From VRUE01 sp963725085 (GTDB lineage: Bacteria > Actinomycetota > Thermoleophilia > Solirubrobacterales > 70-9), in contig CAVRXM010000001.1 in the NCBI GenBank assembly GCA_963725085.1, positions 620,001 through 684,000 on the forward strand: a stretch of 64,000 bases of DNA, read 5' to 3'. Below, one piece after another: positions 42,301-52,250 of this stretch. The notes under the pieces are model-generated. The model searched no databases, was not told the origin of the DNA, and worked only from the letters and a program-made list of their open reading frames with translations. Each line of letters begins with the position of its first letter. The stretch's first letter is position 1. The position numbers were made by a program, and so were the translations under genes.

Positions 42301-45004
42301 TCAGGCCCGTGTCCGCGGCCACGGCCGCGGCGGCTCGGCGCTCGCGATCCTGATCCGCGAGTCAGCGGCGACGGCGCCGTTTGGACGGGCCAGGACAGGA
42401 TTGAGGTCGAGCTCGACGATCTCCCGGTGGGCCTCGGCCAGGGCCCCGACTCGCGCGATCAGATCCTCGAGCGCCGCCCGGTCGACCGGAGCAAGGCCGC
42501 GGAACCCCTCGAGCATCGGCGCGATCGCCAGCGACCCGACCATCGCCGCGGCATCTCCGCCGCCGAGCGGGCAGACCCGGACCGAGACGTCTCCCAGCAG
42601 CTCCACCGCCGTTCCACCCGCCCCGCAGGCGACGACCGGCCCGAAGACCGGGTCGGTGGCGATCCCGACCAGCAGCTCGACGCCGGCCTCGATCATCTGC
42701 TGCACGAGGAAGCTGGTCCGCTCGAGGCCCCGCTCGGCCAGCGCCTGGTCCATCCTCTTCGCGGCCTGCTCGACCTCGCCGCCGCCCTCGAGCCCCGTCT
42801 CGACCGCTCCGAGCTCGGTCTTGTGCAGGATCTCCGGCCCGTGGGCCTTGAGCGCGACCGGGCCTCCGATCTTCTCCGCCGCGCGGCCGGCGGCGGCCGG
42901 GTCGGGGGCGACGATCGCGTCCGGCATCGCGATCCCGTAACAATCGAGGACGCGCGCGCATTCCTCCATGTCGAGCCATTCCCGCCCTGCCGCGAGCGCC
43001 TCGGCGATGATCGCCGCAGCCTCGTCCGGGCGCAGATTGGAGAAGGCCGGAGGAGGGGACTCGGGCCGCTCGCGCCAGCTGACGTGGCCGACAGCCTTGC
43101 CGAGCGCCCGGGCCGCGTCCTCCGGATACCGGTAGGTCGGGAGCCGCGGCGACCCGGTTGCGGGGACGACGTCGAAGGGCGAGATGAACACGGTCTGGAT
43201 CGGGATCTCGCGCGGCAATTCTCCGGCAGCCTCGCCGACGGCCGCCGCGATGTCCTCGGGCTTGCTCAGCAGCGGCTTGATGTAGATCGAGATCAGCGCG
43301 TCGACGCCGTCCCACCCCGCGAGGGCGGTGATCGCCTGCCGGTACTGCTCGGCGCCCGCGCGTGGCGATCATGTCGACCGGGTTGCGGACCGCGGCCTCG
43401 GCGGGCAGGAAGGAGGCGAGATCGGCCTGCAGGCCATCCGGGAGCGGAGGGACTTCGAGGCCGACCGCATCGCAGGCGTCGGCGCACATGATCGCCGGCC
43501 CGCCCGCGTTGGTGACGATCCCGACCCGGTGTCCCCCCGGCAGCGGCTGGGTCGAGAGCAGCGAGGCGACGTCGAGCAGCTCCGACAGCGTCTCGGCGCG
43601 GATCACGCCGCACTGCTCGAAGAGGGCGTCGACGGTGCGGTCGGACGCCGCCAGCAGCGCGCCGGTGTGCGAGCTCGCGGCTCGCGCGCCGACAGCCGAG
43701 CGCCCGCTCTTGACCACTACGACGGGCTTGCTCTTCCCGACCCGCCTCGCGACCCGCGCGAACCGGCCCGGGTTGCTGAACGACTCGATGTAGAGCAGGG
43801 CGAGCCGCGTGCTCTCGTCCTCCTCCCAGAACTCGAGTAGGTCGGTCACCGTCATGTCGGCGCGATTGCCGAGCGAAGCGAAGGTCGAGACGCCGATTCC
43901 CCTCTCCTCGGCGAACTCGATCAGCGCCAGCCCGAGAGCGCCGCTCTGGGTCGCGAAGGCGACGTTGCCGGCGACGGGCTCGTCGGGGGCGAAGCTGACG
44001 TTGAGCCCCTCCTCCGGATCGGTGTCGAGGAGGCCGAGGCAGTTGGGCCCGATCAGCCTCATCCCGGCCTCGCGGCAGACCGCCAGGAGCTCGCGTTCCC
44101 GCTCGGCGCCCTCCTCGCCGACCTCGGTGAAGCCCGCCGAGAGGACGACCAGGCTCCTGGCGCCCTTGGCGACGCATTCGCGCGCGGTGTCCGCCACCGC
44201 CTCGGCCCTGACGGCGATCACGGCGAGGTCGACGTCCTCCGGTATGTCGGAAACGCTGGCGAACGCCGGAACCGACTGGACGCTGTCGGCAGACGGGTTG
44301 ACGGGATAGATCGGGCCCTCGAACGGAGACTCGATCAGGTTGTGGAGGACTTCGCCGCCGACGGTGCCGCGGCGCCGGGACGCGCCGACGATCGCGACCG
44401 AGCGCGGTCGCAGGAAGCCGTCGACGGCCGCCCGGGCGGCGATCGTGTCGCGTTCCTCGAAGCGGGTCACCGCCTCCGGCGTCAGCGAGGTCGGGAACTC
44501 GACCCCCAGCCCCTCGGGGCTCGATTCGATCTCGACCGGGAAGCCGCTCTCGCGGAACATCTCGATCATCCGGCGGTTCGAGGGCATCACCTCGGCCCGG
44601 AAGGTGGCGATGCCGTTGTCGCCGGCGGTCTCCGCCAGATGGGCGAGCAGGATCGTCCCCAGTCCGCGCCCCTGGAAGTCGTCGGCGACGGCGAACGCGA
44701 CCTCGGCGGTGCTCGGGTCGATCTCCAGGTAGACGCCGTGGCCCACCGGCCGGTGGTCCTGTCCGCGAAATGCGAGCAGCCCGTAGCGGCTGCGGTAGTC
44801 GACCTCGGCCATCAGGCGCCCGGCGCGCGCCGGGTCTGCCGCCCCGGAGAAGAACCGGAACCCCTGCGAGTCCGGGTCGAGACCGGCGAAGAGCTTCTCC
44901 AACACCGCCCCGTCGTCCGGGCGCACCGGGCGAAGGCTTACGGTGGAGCCGTCGTGGAGGACGACATCCGCCTCGCGGTTGCCGGGGTAGGTCGCGCCGC
45001 TCAT
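42301..45004 (-). CDS. GNAT fused to ADP-forming acyl-CoA synthetase (Pat-like), frameshifted
   Basis: About 900 residues. An N-terminal GNAT domain (about 20-170, VADDFQGRGLGTILLAHL as acetyl-CoA motif) is followed by a CoA-binding domain (SVAIVGASRRRGTVGGEVLH), succinyl-CoA-synthetase-like domains (LIGPNCLGLL, SSHTGALLAASD) and an ATP-grasp domain (VALKAHGPEILHKTELGAVE). Such fusions are protein lysine acetyltransferases (Pat/PatZ) that control acyl-CoA synthetases; here GNAT is N-terminal. The frame breaks near 43362 after VDMIAT. ATG 45004 has GGAGGTG upstream and overlaps the trehalose synthase stop. Confidence 0.87.
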
Positions 45005-46429
45005 CGTGCACCTCCCGGGTCGATGCGGGAAAGCAGGTCGACGTACTCGGCCAGCCTGATCGGCGAGAGGTACGTCTCGCAGACGCGCTCGCGCGCAACC
45101 TCGCCGATCTCCTCGGCGCGCCCGGGATTGTCGGCAAGGAATCGGATTGCCGCTGCCAGCGCCTCGAGGTCGCGCGGGTCGTCGATCAGGAGCCCGCTCT
45201 CGCGATCGACGATCTGGTCCTGGATCCCGCCAACCCGGGTCCCGATCACGGGCCGCCGCTTCCACATCGCCTCGGCGACGGTCAGCCCGAAGCCCTCGGC
45301 AAGGCTCTTCTGGACGACGATCTCGGCCCGCCGCTGGAGGGCGTTGACCATCGCCGCGTTTTCGTCGCTGTCGTCCATCGGCAGGCTGACGAGATGGGCC
45401 CGACGCCGAGCGTCGGAGGGGAGGCCATGCCAGGCGGCCTCGACCTCACGCCAGACCGCCGGCGCCCTCGGGGTCGTCGGAGACGGCGTCGGTCGCCGGG
45501 CCGGCGAGGACGAGGTGGAGGTCCACATCCCCGAGGTGGCGCCCGAAGCACTCGAGCAGGCCCGGGTGGTCCTTGAGCCGGTCCCAGCGCGAGACCTGGG
45601 CGACGACCCGCGCTCCCTCGGGGAGCGGGGCGTCCTGGATGACCTCGGCGCGGCGCGCGACGCTCGCCGGGGTTCCGTCGGCGCGGGCAAAGGCGTGCTC
45701 CTGCGCCAGGCCGTCCTCGCCGAGCCCGATCGCGCCGATGATGCCGGTGACGGTCGCGTCGTCGAGCTCCTGGTTCTTCGGCGAGAGCGGGTCGATCGAG
45801 GGCGGCATCACCGCGGCCCGGTCGGGATCCAGCACGTCCCAGACGTAATCGCGGCGCGAGAAGACGTAGCCATCGGCGGGGATTACGTAGGGGGCGAGGA
45901 AGCTCCAGGCGCGTCGCGCCACCTCGCCCGGATCGTCGGCGCCGATGTGGCAGCGCCAGATCACGGTGGCGCCCGCGCCCTTCACAGCCTCGACCAGGCC
46001 GGCCGTCTGCGGGTCGTGGAGGAGGACGATGTCCCCCTCGTCCAGCAGCGGCGCCAGGTGGCGGGCGCTGTCGGTGAGGGCGCTCTCGTAGAGCTCGCGC
46101 TCGCTCTCCCCCAATTTGCCGCCGTCGCCGCCGTCGCCGTGCAGGTTGTTGTGCAAACGCTTGGTCAGCTCGAAGAACTGGGGCTGCTCGCGGAGGACGA
46201 CCCAGCGGCTGTCGACCCCGGCGCCCTGCACATAGGGGAGCATGGCGCGCAGCATCTCGGCGACTCCGCCGCCGCTGAGGGTCGAGTTGACGTTCCATAC
46301 CGTTCGTCCTGCGAAGAGGGCACGGGCCCGCTCGGCCGCCGCGGCGACGTGCTCGTACTCATCGCCGAGGAGGTCCCTGTACCGATCCACCTCGTAGGTG
46401 GGGATCTCTGCGAACTCGGGGCGGGCCAT
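45001..46429 (-). CDS. treT: Trehalose synthase-like GT4 glycosyltransferase (TreT type), frameshifted
   Basis: About 475 residues. It starts MARPEFAEIPTYEVDRYRDL and has NSTLSGGGVAEMLRAMLPYV, as in the TreT/trehalose glycosyltransferring synthase group, which joins NDP-glucose and glucose. The donor-site motif RVVAQVSRWDRLKDHPG and the GT4 E-x7-E segment (VQKSLAEGFGLTVAEAMWK) are present. The frame changes near 45460, between DAVSDDPEGAG and REVEAAWHGLP. Trehalose would serve as a stress protectant. Six nucleotides follow the deacetylase gene, and its stop overlaps the Pat gene start. Confidence 0.82.
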
Positions 46430-46435
46430 CTGTCC

Positions 46436-47449
<1,014 letters not shown>

Positions 47450-47457
47450 GCCTGACG

Positions 47458-47463
47458 ACCCTA
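47458..47463 (-). promoter_or_regulatory. -10 box for the deacetylase operon
   Basis: TAGGGT on the minus strand, 8 nt before GTG 47449. Confidence 0.5.
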
Positions 47464-47495
47464 CGCCCTACGACCGGGCGGGCACCCGGTCCAGC

Positions 47496-48536
47496 TCAGC
47501 CGTGTGGGCAGATCACCGCGCGCCCTTCGAGGGTGCCCTCCCGCATCCGGGTGTAGGCATCCTCGACCCGGTCGAGCGGGAAGCGCTCGACGTGGGCGTG
47601 GATCCTGCCGCTGCGAGCGAGATCGAGGACCTCAGATAGCTCGACCGCGGTTCCCCAGTAGGGGATCGTCAGCTGCGACTCGAACGGCAGCGCGCCGAAG
47701 GCGAACTGGAGCTTGCCGCCGGCCAGGCCGACCACCGTCACGTGGGCCTCGAATCTCGATACCTGGCTGGCCAGCGCGATCGTCTCGTCGGCACCGACGT
47801 CGTCGAGAACGAGCTCGGCACCCCGCCCTGCGGTCAGCTCCTTAATCCGGGCGGCAGCTTCGTCGCCGGGCTCGATCGTCTCGTCGGCGCCGATCTCGCG
47901 AGCGAGAGCGAGCTTCTCGGCCGAGCTGTCGACCGCGATCACCTTGGCCGGGGTGAGGGCGCGAAGGATCTGCACCGCCATGTGCCCGAGCCCCCCGACG
48001 CCGATCACGACCGCGGTCGAGCCGGGCACCAGTAGGTGCAGCGAGCGCTTGATCGCGTGGTAGGGGGTGAGGGCCGCGTCTGAGAGGGGGGCCGCGTCGC
48101 GCGGGTCGAGGTCCCCCAACGGCAGCAGCAGCCGCGCGTGCGGGACGAGCATGTACTCGGCCATGCCCCCGTCGAGCCCGAGGCCGCCGCCAAAGGCGCC
48201 GATCTCGGCCTGGTGCTCGCAGTAGTTCTCGGCCGAGAGGCGGCAGGCGCGGCAGCGCCCGCATCCCCAGGGTCCGTAGACGGCGACGGCCTCGCCCTCC
48301 TCGAGGCCTTCGACACCGGCGCCGATGGCCTCGACCCAGCCGGCGTTCTCGTGGCCGAGGGTGAATGGGAGGTCGAAGTCCATCGTCCCCTCGGGCCACT
48401 CCATCAGGTGCAGGTCCGAGTGGCATGCCCCGGCGCCGCCGACCTTGATCAGGACCTGCCCCGGCCCAGGCTCGGGGACGGGAACCTCGCGCATCTCGGG
48501 CGGCGACTGCCAGGCGGTCAGCTGGTAGGCCTTCAT
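47496..48536 (-). CDS. Zinc-dependent alcohol dehydrogenase
   Basis: 346 residues of the medium-chain dehydrogenase family. Catalytic zinc ligands: Cys in GACHSDLHLM and GHENAGWVE (His/Glu). Structural zinc cysteines: GCGRCRACRLSAENYC. NAD(P) motif: VIGVGGLGHMAVQIL. Oxidises alcohols or reduces aldehydes in the cytoplasm. GGAG lies 8 nt upstream, and the ATG overlaps the preceding mini-PEP-synthase stop. Last gene of the Hsp20-USP operon. Confidence 0.92.
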   Translation of the reverse strand: MKAYQLTAWQSPPEMREVPVPEPGPGQVLIKVGGAGACHSDLHLMEWPEGTMDFDLPFTLGHENAGWVEAIGAGVEGLEEGEAVAVYGPWGCGRCRACRLSAENYCEHQAEIGAFGGGLGLDGGMAEYMLVPHARLLLPLGDLDPRDAAPLSDAALTPYHAIKRSLHLLVPGSTAVVIGVGGLGHMAVQILRALTPAKVIAVDSSAEKLALAREIGADETIEPGDEAAARIKELTAGRGAELVLDDVGADETIALASQVSRFEAHVTVVGLAGGKLQFAFGALPFESQLTIPYWGTAVELSEVLDLARSGRIHAHVERFPLDRVEDAYTRMREGTLEGRAVICPHG

Positions 48537-48862
48537 CTCTGTTCTCCTTCCGCGGGTTGCTCCTCGAGGACAAGGCGAAGCTCGGCGGCGCCGATCAGGC
48601 GCCGGGCGCGATCGACAGCGTCGATGTTCACCGATATCGCGTCGATCCCGCAACCGACGAGGAGCTCGGCGTACTCGGGGTGGACCGACGGCGCCTGGCC
48701 GCAGATCGACGTGCTGAGGCCCTCGATCACGAGATGGTCGGTGACTCCAGTCGATGGGTCGATGGTGAACATCACCCCCGCCCGGGTCGACTCGATCTGT
48801 CGCTGGACGACCACCGCGATGTCCATCTCGGCCTGGGAGAAGCCTTTCTGGGCGCCGCTCAT
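48533..48862 (-). CDS. Chimeric mini-PEP-synthase-like protein
   Basis: 109 residues. The first half (AEMDIAVVVQRQIESTRAGV, then MFTIDPSTGVTDHLVIEGL) matches a strand of the ATP-grasp domain of PEP synthase/PPDK. The second half (STSICGQAPSVHPEYAELLV, then GCGIDAISVNIDAVDRARRL) matches the far C-terminal TIM-barrel end of the same enzyme. Everything between them (about 500 residues, with the catalytic His) and the N-terminus are missing, yet the join is in frame. Both ends overlap neighbours by ATGA, so it is embedded as a coupled operon gene. It cannot be an active PEP synthase; it may be a PEP-binding relic or a deletion product. Confidence 0.75.
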   Translation of the reverse strand: MSGAQKGFSQAEMDIAVVVQRQIESTRAGVMFTIDPSTGVTDHLVIEGLSTSICGQAPSVHPEYAELLVGCGIDAISVNIDAVDRARRLIGAAELRLVLEEQPAEGEQR

Positions 48863-49704
48863 CGCCGCCTCACCACCAGCACGGGACAGGGGGCCCTGTG
48901 GATCACCCTTCGCGAGACCGACCCGAGGAGGACACGCGCCAGCGGGCCGTAGCCGCGGGATCCGACGACGAGGAGGTCGGCTCCCTCCTCGCATGTCCGG
49001 AGCAGCTGAGTCGCGGGGTCGCCGTCGAGCCTGACCGTCTCGGCGGCCAACGTCCTGTCGACCGAGTTGAGCCCCTCGGACATGACCCGGTCAGGCTCCG
49101 GAGGTGATTCCGGCGCGTATGCGCCGGGGACCATCACCGGGGCCGCGACCGGAGGCGTGACCACCGTAACCAGTTTGAGTCTGGCGTTGGAGTGCCTGGC
49201 GACGGCTTCGGCCCGCTCGAGGGCGACCTGCGCTTCGGGGGCGCCGTCGTAGCCGACGACGATCTCCCGGGGCGGGTCATGACCGGCCTGCGCATAGCCC
49301 GCCGGAGCGACCGCGACATCGACCGGCGCCCCGCTGAGAAGGCTTTCGGCGACGCTGCCGAGCACGACCCTGCCGATCGCCCCCCGGTGGGGCGAGCCGA
49401 TCACGATCATGTCGAAGTCCTCGCCTTCCGCAAGGTTGGTGAGGACGCCCGCCGGCGAGCTGCCGGCGTAGACCCGGGTCTCGACCTCGATCTCCGCCAG
49501 CACCTGCCTCGCCTCGTCGAGCGGCGGCTCGGCGTCGGTCGCTTGCTCCTCGTCGAGCTGGGCGTATTCCATCGGCAGCGGCCCAGGGACGAGGACGGTG
49601 ACCACAACCGCGCTCGCATCCTCATCGGCGGACGCGAGAACCCGCGCCAGCTCGAGTGCGTCGCGGCCGCCCTCGCGGCCGTCGTGGGCGGCCAGCAGGC
49701 GCAT
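48859..49704 (-). CDS. Tandem universal stress protein
   Basis: 281 residues. Two UspA domains, each with the ATP-binding signature: GSPHRGAIGRVVLGSVAESL and GSRGYGPLARVLLGSVSRRV. Located 3 nt after the Hsp20 gene; the stop overlaps the mini-PEP-synthase start. Two-domain USPs of this length are DosR-regulon members in mycobacteria. Confidence 0.93.
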   Translation of the reverse strand: MRLLAAHDGREGGRDALELARVLASADEDASAVVVTVLVPGPLPMEYAQLDEEQATDAEPPLDEARQVLAEIEVETRVYAGSSPAGVLTNLAEGEDFDMIVIGSPHRGAIGRVVLGSVAESLLSGAPVDVAVAPAGYAQAGHDPPREIVVGYDGAPEAQVALERAEAVARHSNARLKLVTVVTPPVAAPVMVPGAYAPESPPEPDRVMSEGLNSVDRTLAAETVRLDGDPATQLLRTCEEGADLLVVGSRGYGPLARVLLGSVSRRVIHRAPCPVLVVRRR

Positions 49705-49707
49705 CCT

Positions 49708-50147
49708 CTAGTCCGCCTTCGGCTTCGTCTCGATCTCGACCGCCTTCTTCTCCTCGGACTTGGGAAACGGGATCGTGACCTCGAGCACCCCGTCCTTCGT
49801 CGTCGAATCGATGTCCTCGGCCTTGACTCCCGGAGGGAGCGACATCGAGCGCGAGAAGGAGCCAAAACGGCGCTCGCGGCGCATGTACTCATCCTCCTCC
49901 GTCTCGCTCTCCTCGCTGTGCTCGCCGGAGACGGTGAGGACGTCGTCCTCGACAGTGACCTTCACATCCTCGGGCTTGATTCCTGGCAGGTCGGCGCGCA
50001 GCACGACCGAGCCGTCCTTCCGGATCACGTCCACCGAAGGGTCCATGCTCCCTCTCCGGCGCTGCCCTGGCGGATCATCTCCTCCATCCGCTGCCGCAAC
50101 TCGCCGAAGTCGGCGAATGTCCGCCACACACTCACCTGATTTGCCAT
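49708..50147 (-). CDS. Hsp20/alpha-crystallin small heat shock protein, frameshifted
   Basis: About 146 residues. ATG 50147 with AGGAGG 7 nt upstream begins MANQVSVWRTFADFGELRQR; this frame ends in WT and a stop, and the alpha-crystallin domain continues in another frame (SVDVIRKDGSVVLRADLPG, then KPEDVKVTVEDDVLTVSGEH and GVLEVTIPFPK). One missing C near 50033 restores a normal HspX-like protein. It acts as an ATP-independent chaperone. First gene of the operon with USP, mini-PEP synthase and alcohol dehydrogenase; divergent from the site-2 protease. Confidence 0.88.
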
Positions 50148-50286
50148 TTCAGAGCCTCCTTGCTCGTGTAAGTGCCTGCTCTGAATCTAGGCTCCCCCGG
50201 TGGTCGCGCCATCCGGGGAACGCCACAGCGAGATGATGGCGATAACCCCGATGCTATTGCCACCGAATCGCCGGAAGATTGCCCGT

Positions 50287-50305
50287 ATGAGGCCCGGGAC
50301 CTCAT
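50287..50305. promoter_or_regulatory. Near-perfect 19-bp palindrome over the protease start codon
   Basis: ATGAGGCCCGGGACCTCAT, with one mismatched pair. It covers the proposed ATG 50304 and lies in the promoter region shared with the divergent Hsp20 gene. It could be a regulator site; no second copy was found by eye. Confidence 0.4.
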
Positions 50306-51452
50306 GTCGATGATTTCCCGCAGCTTGCGGGTCGGTCGTCTTGCCGGGATTCCGATCGGGGTCCAGCCGCTCTGGCTGGTGATCGTCGGCCTCATCACCT
50401 TCTCGCTCGGCGCCGCCTACTATCCCGATCAGGCCCCCGGCCTGGCGCCCGCGGCCGCCTACGGGCTGGGCCTGCTGAGCGCTCTCCTACTGTTCGCCAG
50501 CATCCTTCTGCACGAGCTGGGCCACGCAGTCGTCGCCCGGCGCCATGGAGTCGAGATCGAGGAGATCGACCTCTGGCTGTTGGGTGGCGTCGCGCGGATG
50601 AGCGGGTATCCGAAGACGGCGGCCGACGAGCTGCGCTTTGCGCTCGCCGGCCCGGCGGTCACCCTGGCGATCGCGCTCTGCTTCGGCCTGATCGCCCTGA
50701 TGCTCCCGGCATCGACGCCGGAGGCGGTGACCGCGGTGGTCTCCTACCAGCTCGTCGTCAACGCGGCGATCCTCGGCTTCAACCTCCTGCCGGCCTTTCC
50801 CCTCGACGGCGGTCGGGTCGCGAGGGCGCTGATCTGGGGCCACACCGGCGATCTCACACGCGCAACGACCACCGCCGCCGCGATCGGCCGCGGCTTCGGC
50901 TTCGCCATGGTCGGCCTCGGGGTGGTGGCCGCACTGGCGGGAGGGTTCGGCGGCATCTGGCTCGCCCTGATCGGGTTCTTCGTGATCGCCGCCGCGAGGG
51001 CGGAGGCCGAGGGACTGTGGGTCAGGACCGCCCTCACCGGGCGCCTTGCCCGTAACCTGATGACCGCTCCCGCGATATGTATCCCGGCCGAGATCAGCGT
51101 CGAGGAGGCCGTCCGCGAGTACTTCTTCGCCCACCCGGTGTCGGCGTTCCCGGTGCTCGACGACGGCCGGCTCGTCGGCCTCATCGACCGCCAGATCGTC
51201 AAACACGTGCCGGAGGGAAGGCGCGCTGCGACCCGAGTCGGCGACGTGTGCATCAAGGAGCCGAGCCTGGTAGTCGACGAGTCCCAGGACGTCGCAGAGC
51301 TGCTCGATCGCCCTGCGTTTCGCCGGGTGGGGCGTGCGATCGTGCCCACGTCGGATGGCAGCTTCGGCATCGTCTCGATCACCGACGTCAATCAGACGCT
51401 GCGGGCCCTGGAGCTGGCGGGCGGGCCGTCGACGAGGGCCCGCCCGGCCTGA
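50304..51452 (+). CDS. Site-2 protease (M50) with CBS domains, Rip3-like
   Basis: 382 residues. Membrane zinc protease: HExxH in LLHELGHAVVARRHG, the second metal site NLLPAFPLDGGR in a later helix, and six hydrophobic segments in the first 240 residues. Two CBS repeats follow (NLMTAPAICIPAEISVEEAV, then FPVLDDGRLVGLIDR and VGDVCIKEPSLVVDE). The layout matches mycobacterial Rip3 (Rv2625c), a DosR-regulon protein. The start may be ATG 50304 or 50310. Its 3' end overlaps the convergent membrane gene by 65 nt. Confidence 0.9.
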   Translation: MSMISRSLRVGRLAGIPIGVQPLWLVIVGLITFSLGAAYYPDQAPGLAPAAAYGLGLLSALLLFASILLHELGHAVVARRHGVEIEEIDLWLLGGVARMSGYPKTAADELRFALAGPAVTLAIALCFGLIALMLPASTPEAVTAVVSYQLVVNAAILGFNLLPAFPLDGGRVARALIWGHTGDLTRATTTAAAIGRGFGFAMVGLGVVAALAGGFGGIWLALIGFFVIAAARAEAEGLWVRTALTGRLARNLMTAPAICIPAEISVEEAVREYFFAHPVSAFPVLDDGRLVGLIDRQIVKHVPEGRRAATRVGDVCIKEPSLVVDESQDVAELLDRPAFRRVGRAIVPTSDGSFGIVSITDVNQTLRALELAGGPSTRARPA

Positions 51453-51987
51453 TTCCCCCCGCCAAGGCGGCGAGGCCGATCAGCATCGCGACCTGAACCG
51501 CGACGCCGAGCGGCGAGGTCAGCGCATCGAGCAACAGCGATCCGAGGTTTTGCTCGGCGATCGTCGCCGCCCCGACGTAGAGCGAGTAGGAGACCAGCCT
51601 ACCGGCGAAGAAGGCGGCGGTGAGGGGCAGTAACGGCACGGTCATAAGGCCCGCGGCGACGAAGAGCTGACCGGATGGGAGCGGGGAGATCGCGAAAAGG
51701 CCGAGGCCGCCGGCGGCCCGCAGGCGGTTTGCGCTGAGCGCCGCTTGCGCGCGATCGAGGCGCCCCCGCCGCGCCTCTGCCAGATGGGGCCGCAGCCTCC
51801 GCGAGGCGGTGGCGAGGACGAATCGCCCCGACGCGGCAGCCACCGCTCCGCCGATCACCAGCGGGACCGCCGGCAGGTTGAAATCGAGGCTGAAGAAGAC
51901 GAGGACCGCCCAGGTCGGCGGGCCGAAGGCGGGGAGGAGATTGACCGCAAACACGACTCCAAGTGCCAGCGCCAGCTGGGCGAGCAT
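51388..51987 (-). CDS. Small multi-pass membrane protein
   Basis: 199 residues from ATG 51987, 6 nt after the -10 box TACGCT; an upstream in-frame ATG at 52038 is less likely. Four to six hydrophobic segments, including LALALGVVFAVNLLPAFGPP, LPAVPLVIGGAVAAASGRFV and LLPLTAAFFAGRLVSYSLYV. The layout resembles YqaA/DedA-like VTT membrane proteins but I cannot assign it firmly. The Pro/Ala-rich tail overlaps the protease gene. Confidence 0.7.
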   Translation of the reverse strand: MLAQLALALGVVFAVNLLPAFGPPTWAVLVFFSLDFNLPAVPLVIGGAVAAASGRFVLATASRRLRPHLAEARRGRLDRAQAALSANRLRAAGGLGLFAISPLPSGQLFVAAGLMTVPLLPLTAAFFAGRLVSYSLYVGAATIAEQNLGSLLLDALTSPLGVAVQVAMLIGLAALAGGIRPGGPSSTARPPAPGPAASD

Positions 51988-51993
51988 GCGCCA

Positions 51994-51999
51994 AGCGTA
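51994..51999 (-). promoter_or_regulatory. -10 box for the 51987 gene
   Basis: TACGCT on the minus strand, 6 nt before ATG 51987. Confidence 0.5.
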
Positions 52000-52139
52000 G
52001 GGCGGGGTTGGGCGGGCGGTATCAGGGGTAGACCGCATACGGGCTGTGGGTGTTCCCGGATGCCGCCCGGCCCGGAGGGCAGAAGACTCGCTCCATGGGC
52101 GCTAAAGACAGAAAGCTCCGGGACTCGATGGGAGGAACG

Positions 52140-52250
52140 ATGAAGGCTTTGCGGAAGGCCCGGCGCGGATCTCGAAGGAAATCCGCCGCCATGTCGATGC
52201 GAGACAAGGAGGACCTGGTCCGCCGGCACCTCTACGGAGGCCATCGATGA
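52140..52250 (+). CDS. Small basic peptide coupled to the oxidoreductase gene
   Basis: 36 residues (MKALRKARRGSRRKSAAMSM..., ending VRRHLYGGHR). ATG 52140 has GGAGG 4 nt upstream; an in-frame ATG at 52095 would add 15 residues. Its stop overlaps the next start (ATGA). Very basic and probably unstructured; it may be a coupling or nucleic-acid-binding peptide. Unknown function. Confidence 0.55.
   Translation: MKALRKARRGSRRKSAAMSMRDKEDLVRRHLYGGHR

Noticed and set aside
48533..48994. Start of the mini-PEP-synthase further upstream (in-frame extension to 48994)
   Set aside because: The extension lies inside the USP gene and is an antisense-free but out-of-frame shadow; ATG 48862 gives the ATGA overlap seen at the other joints.
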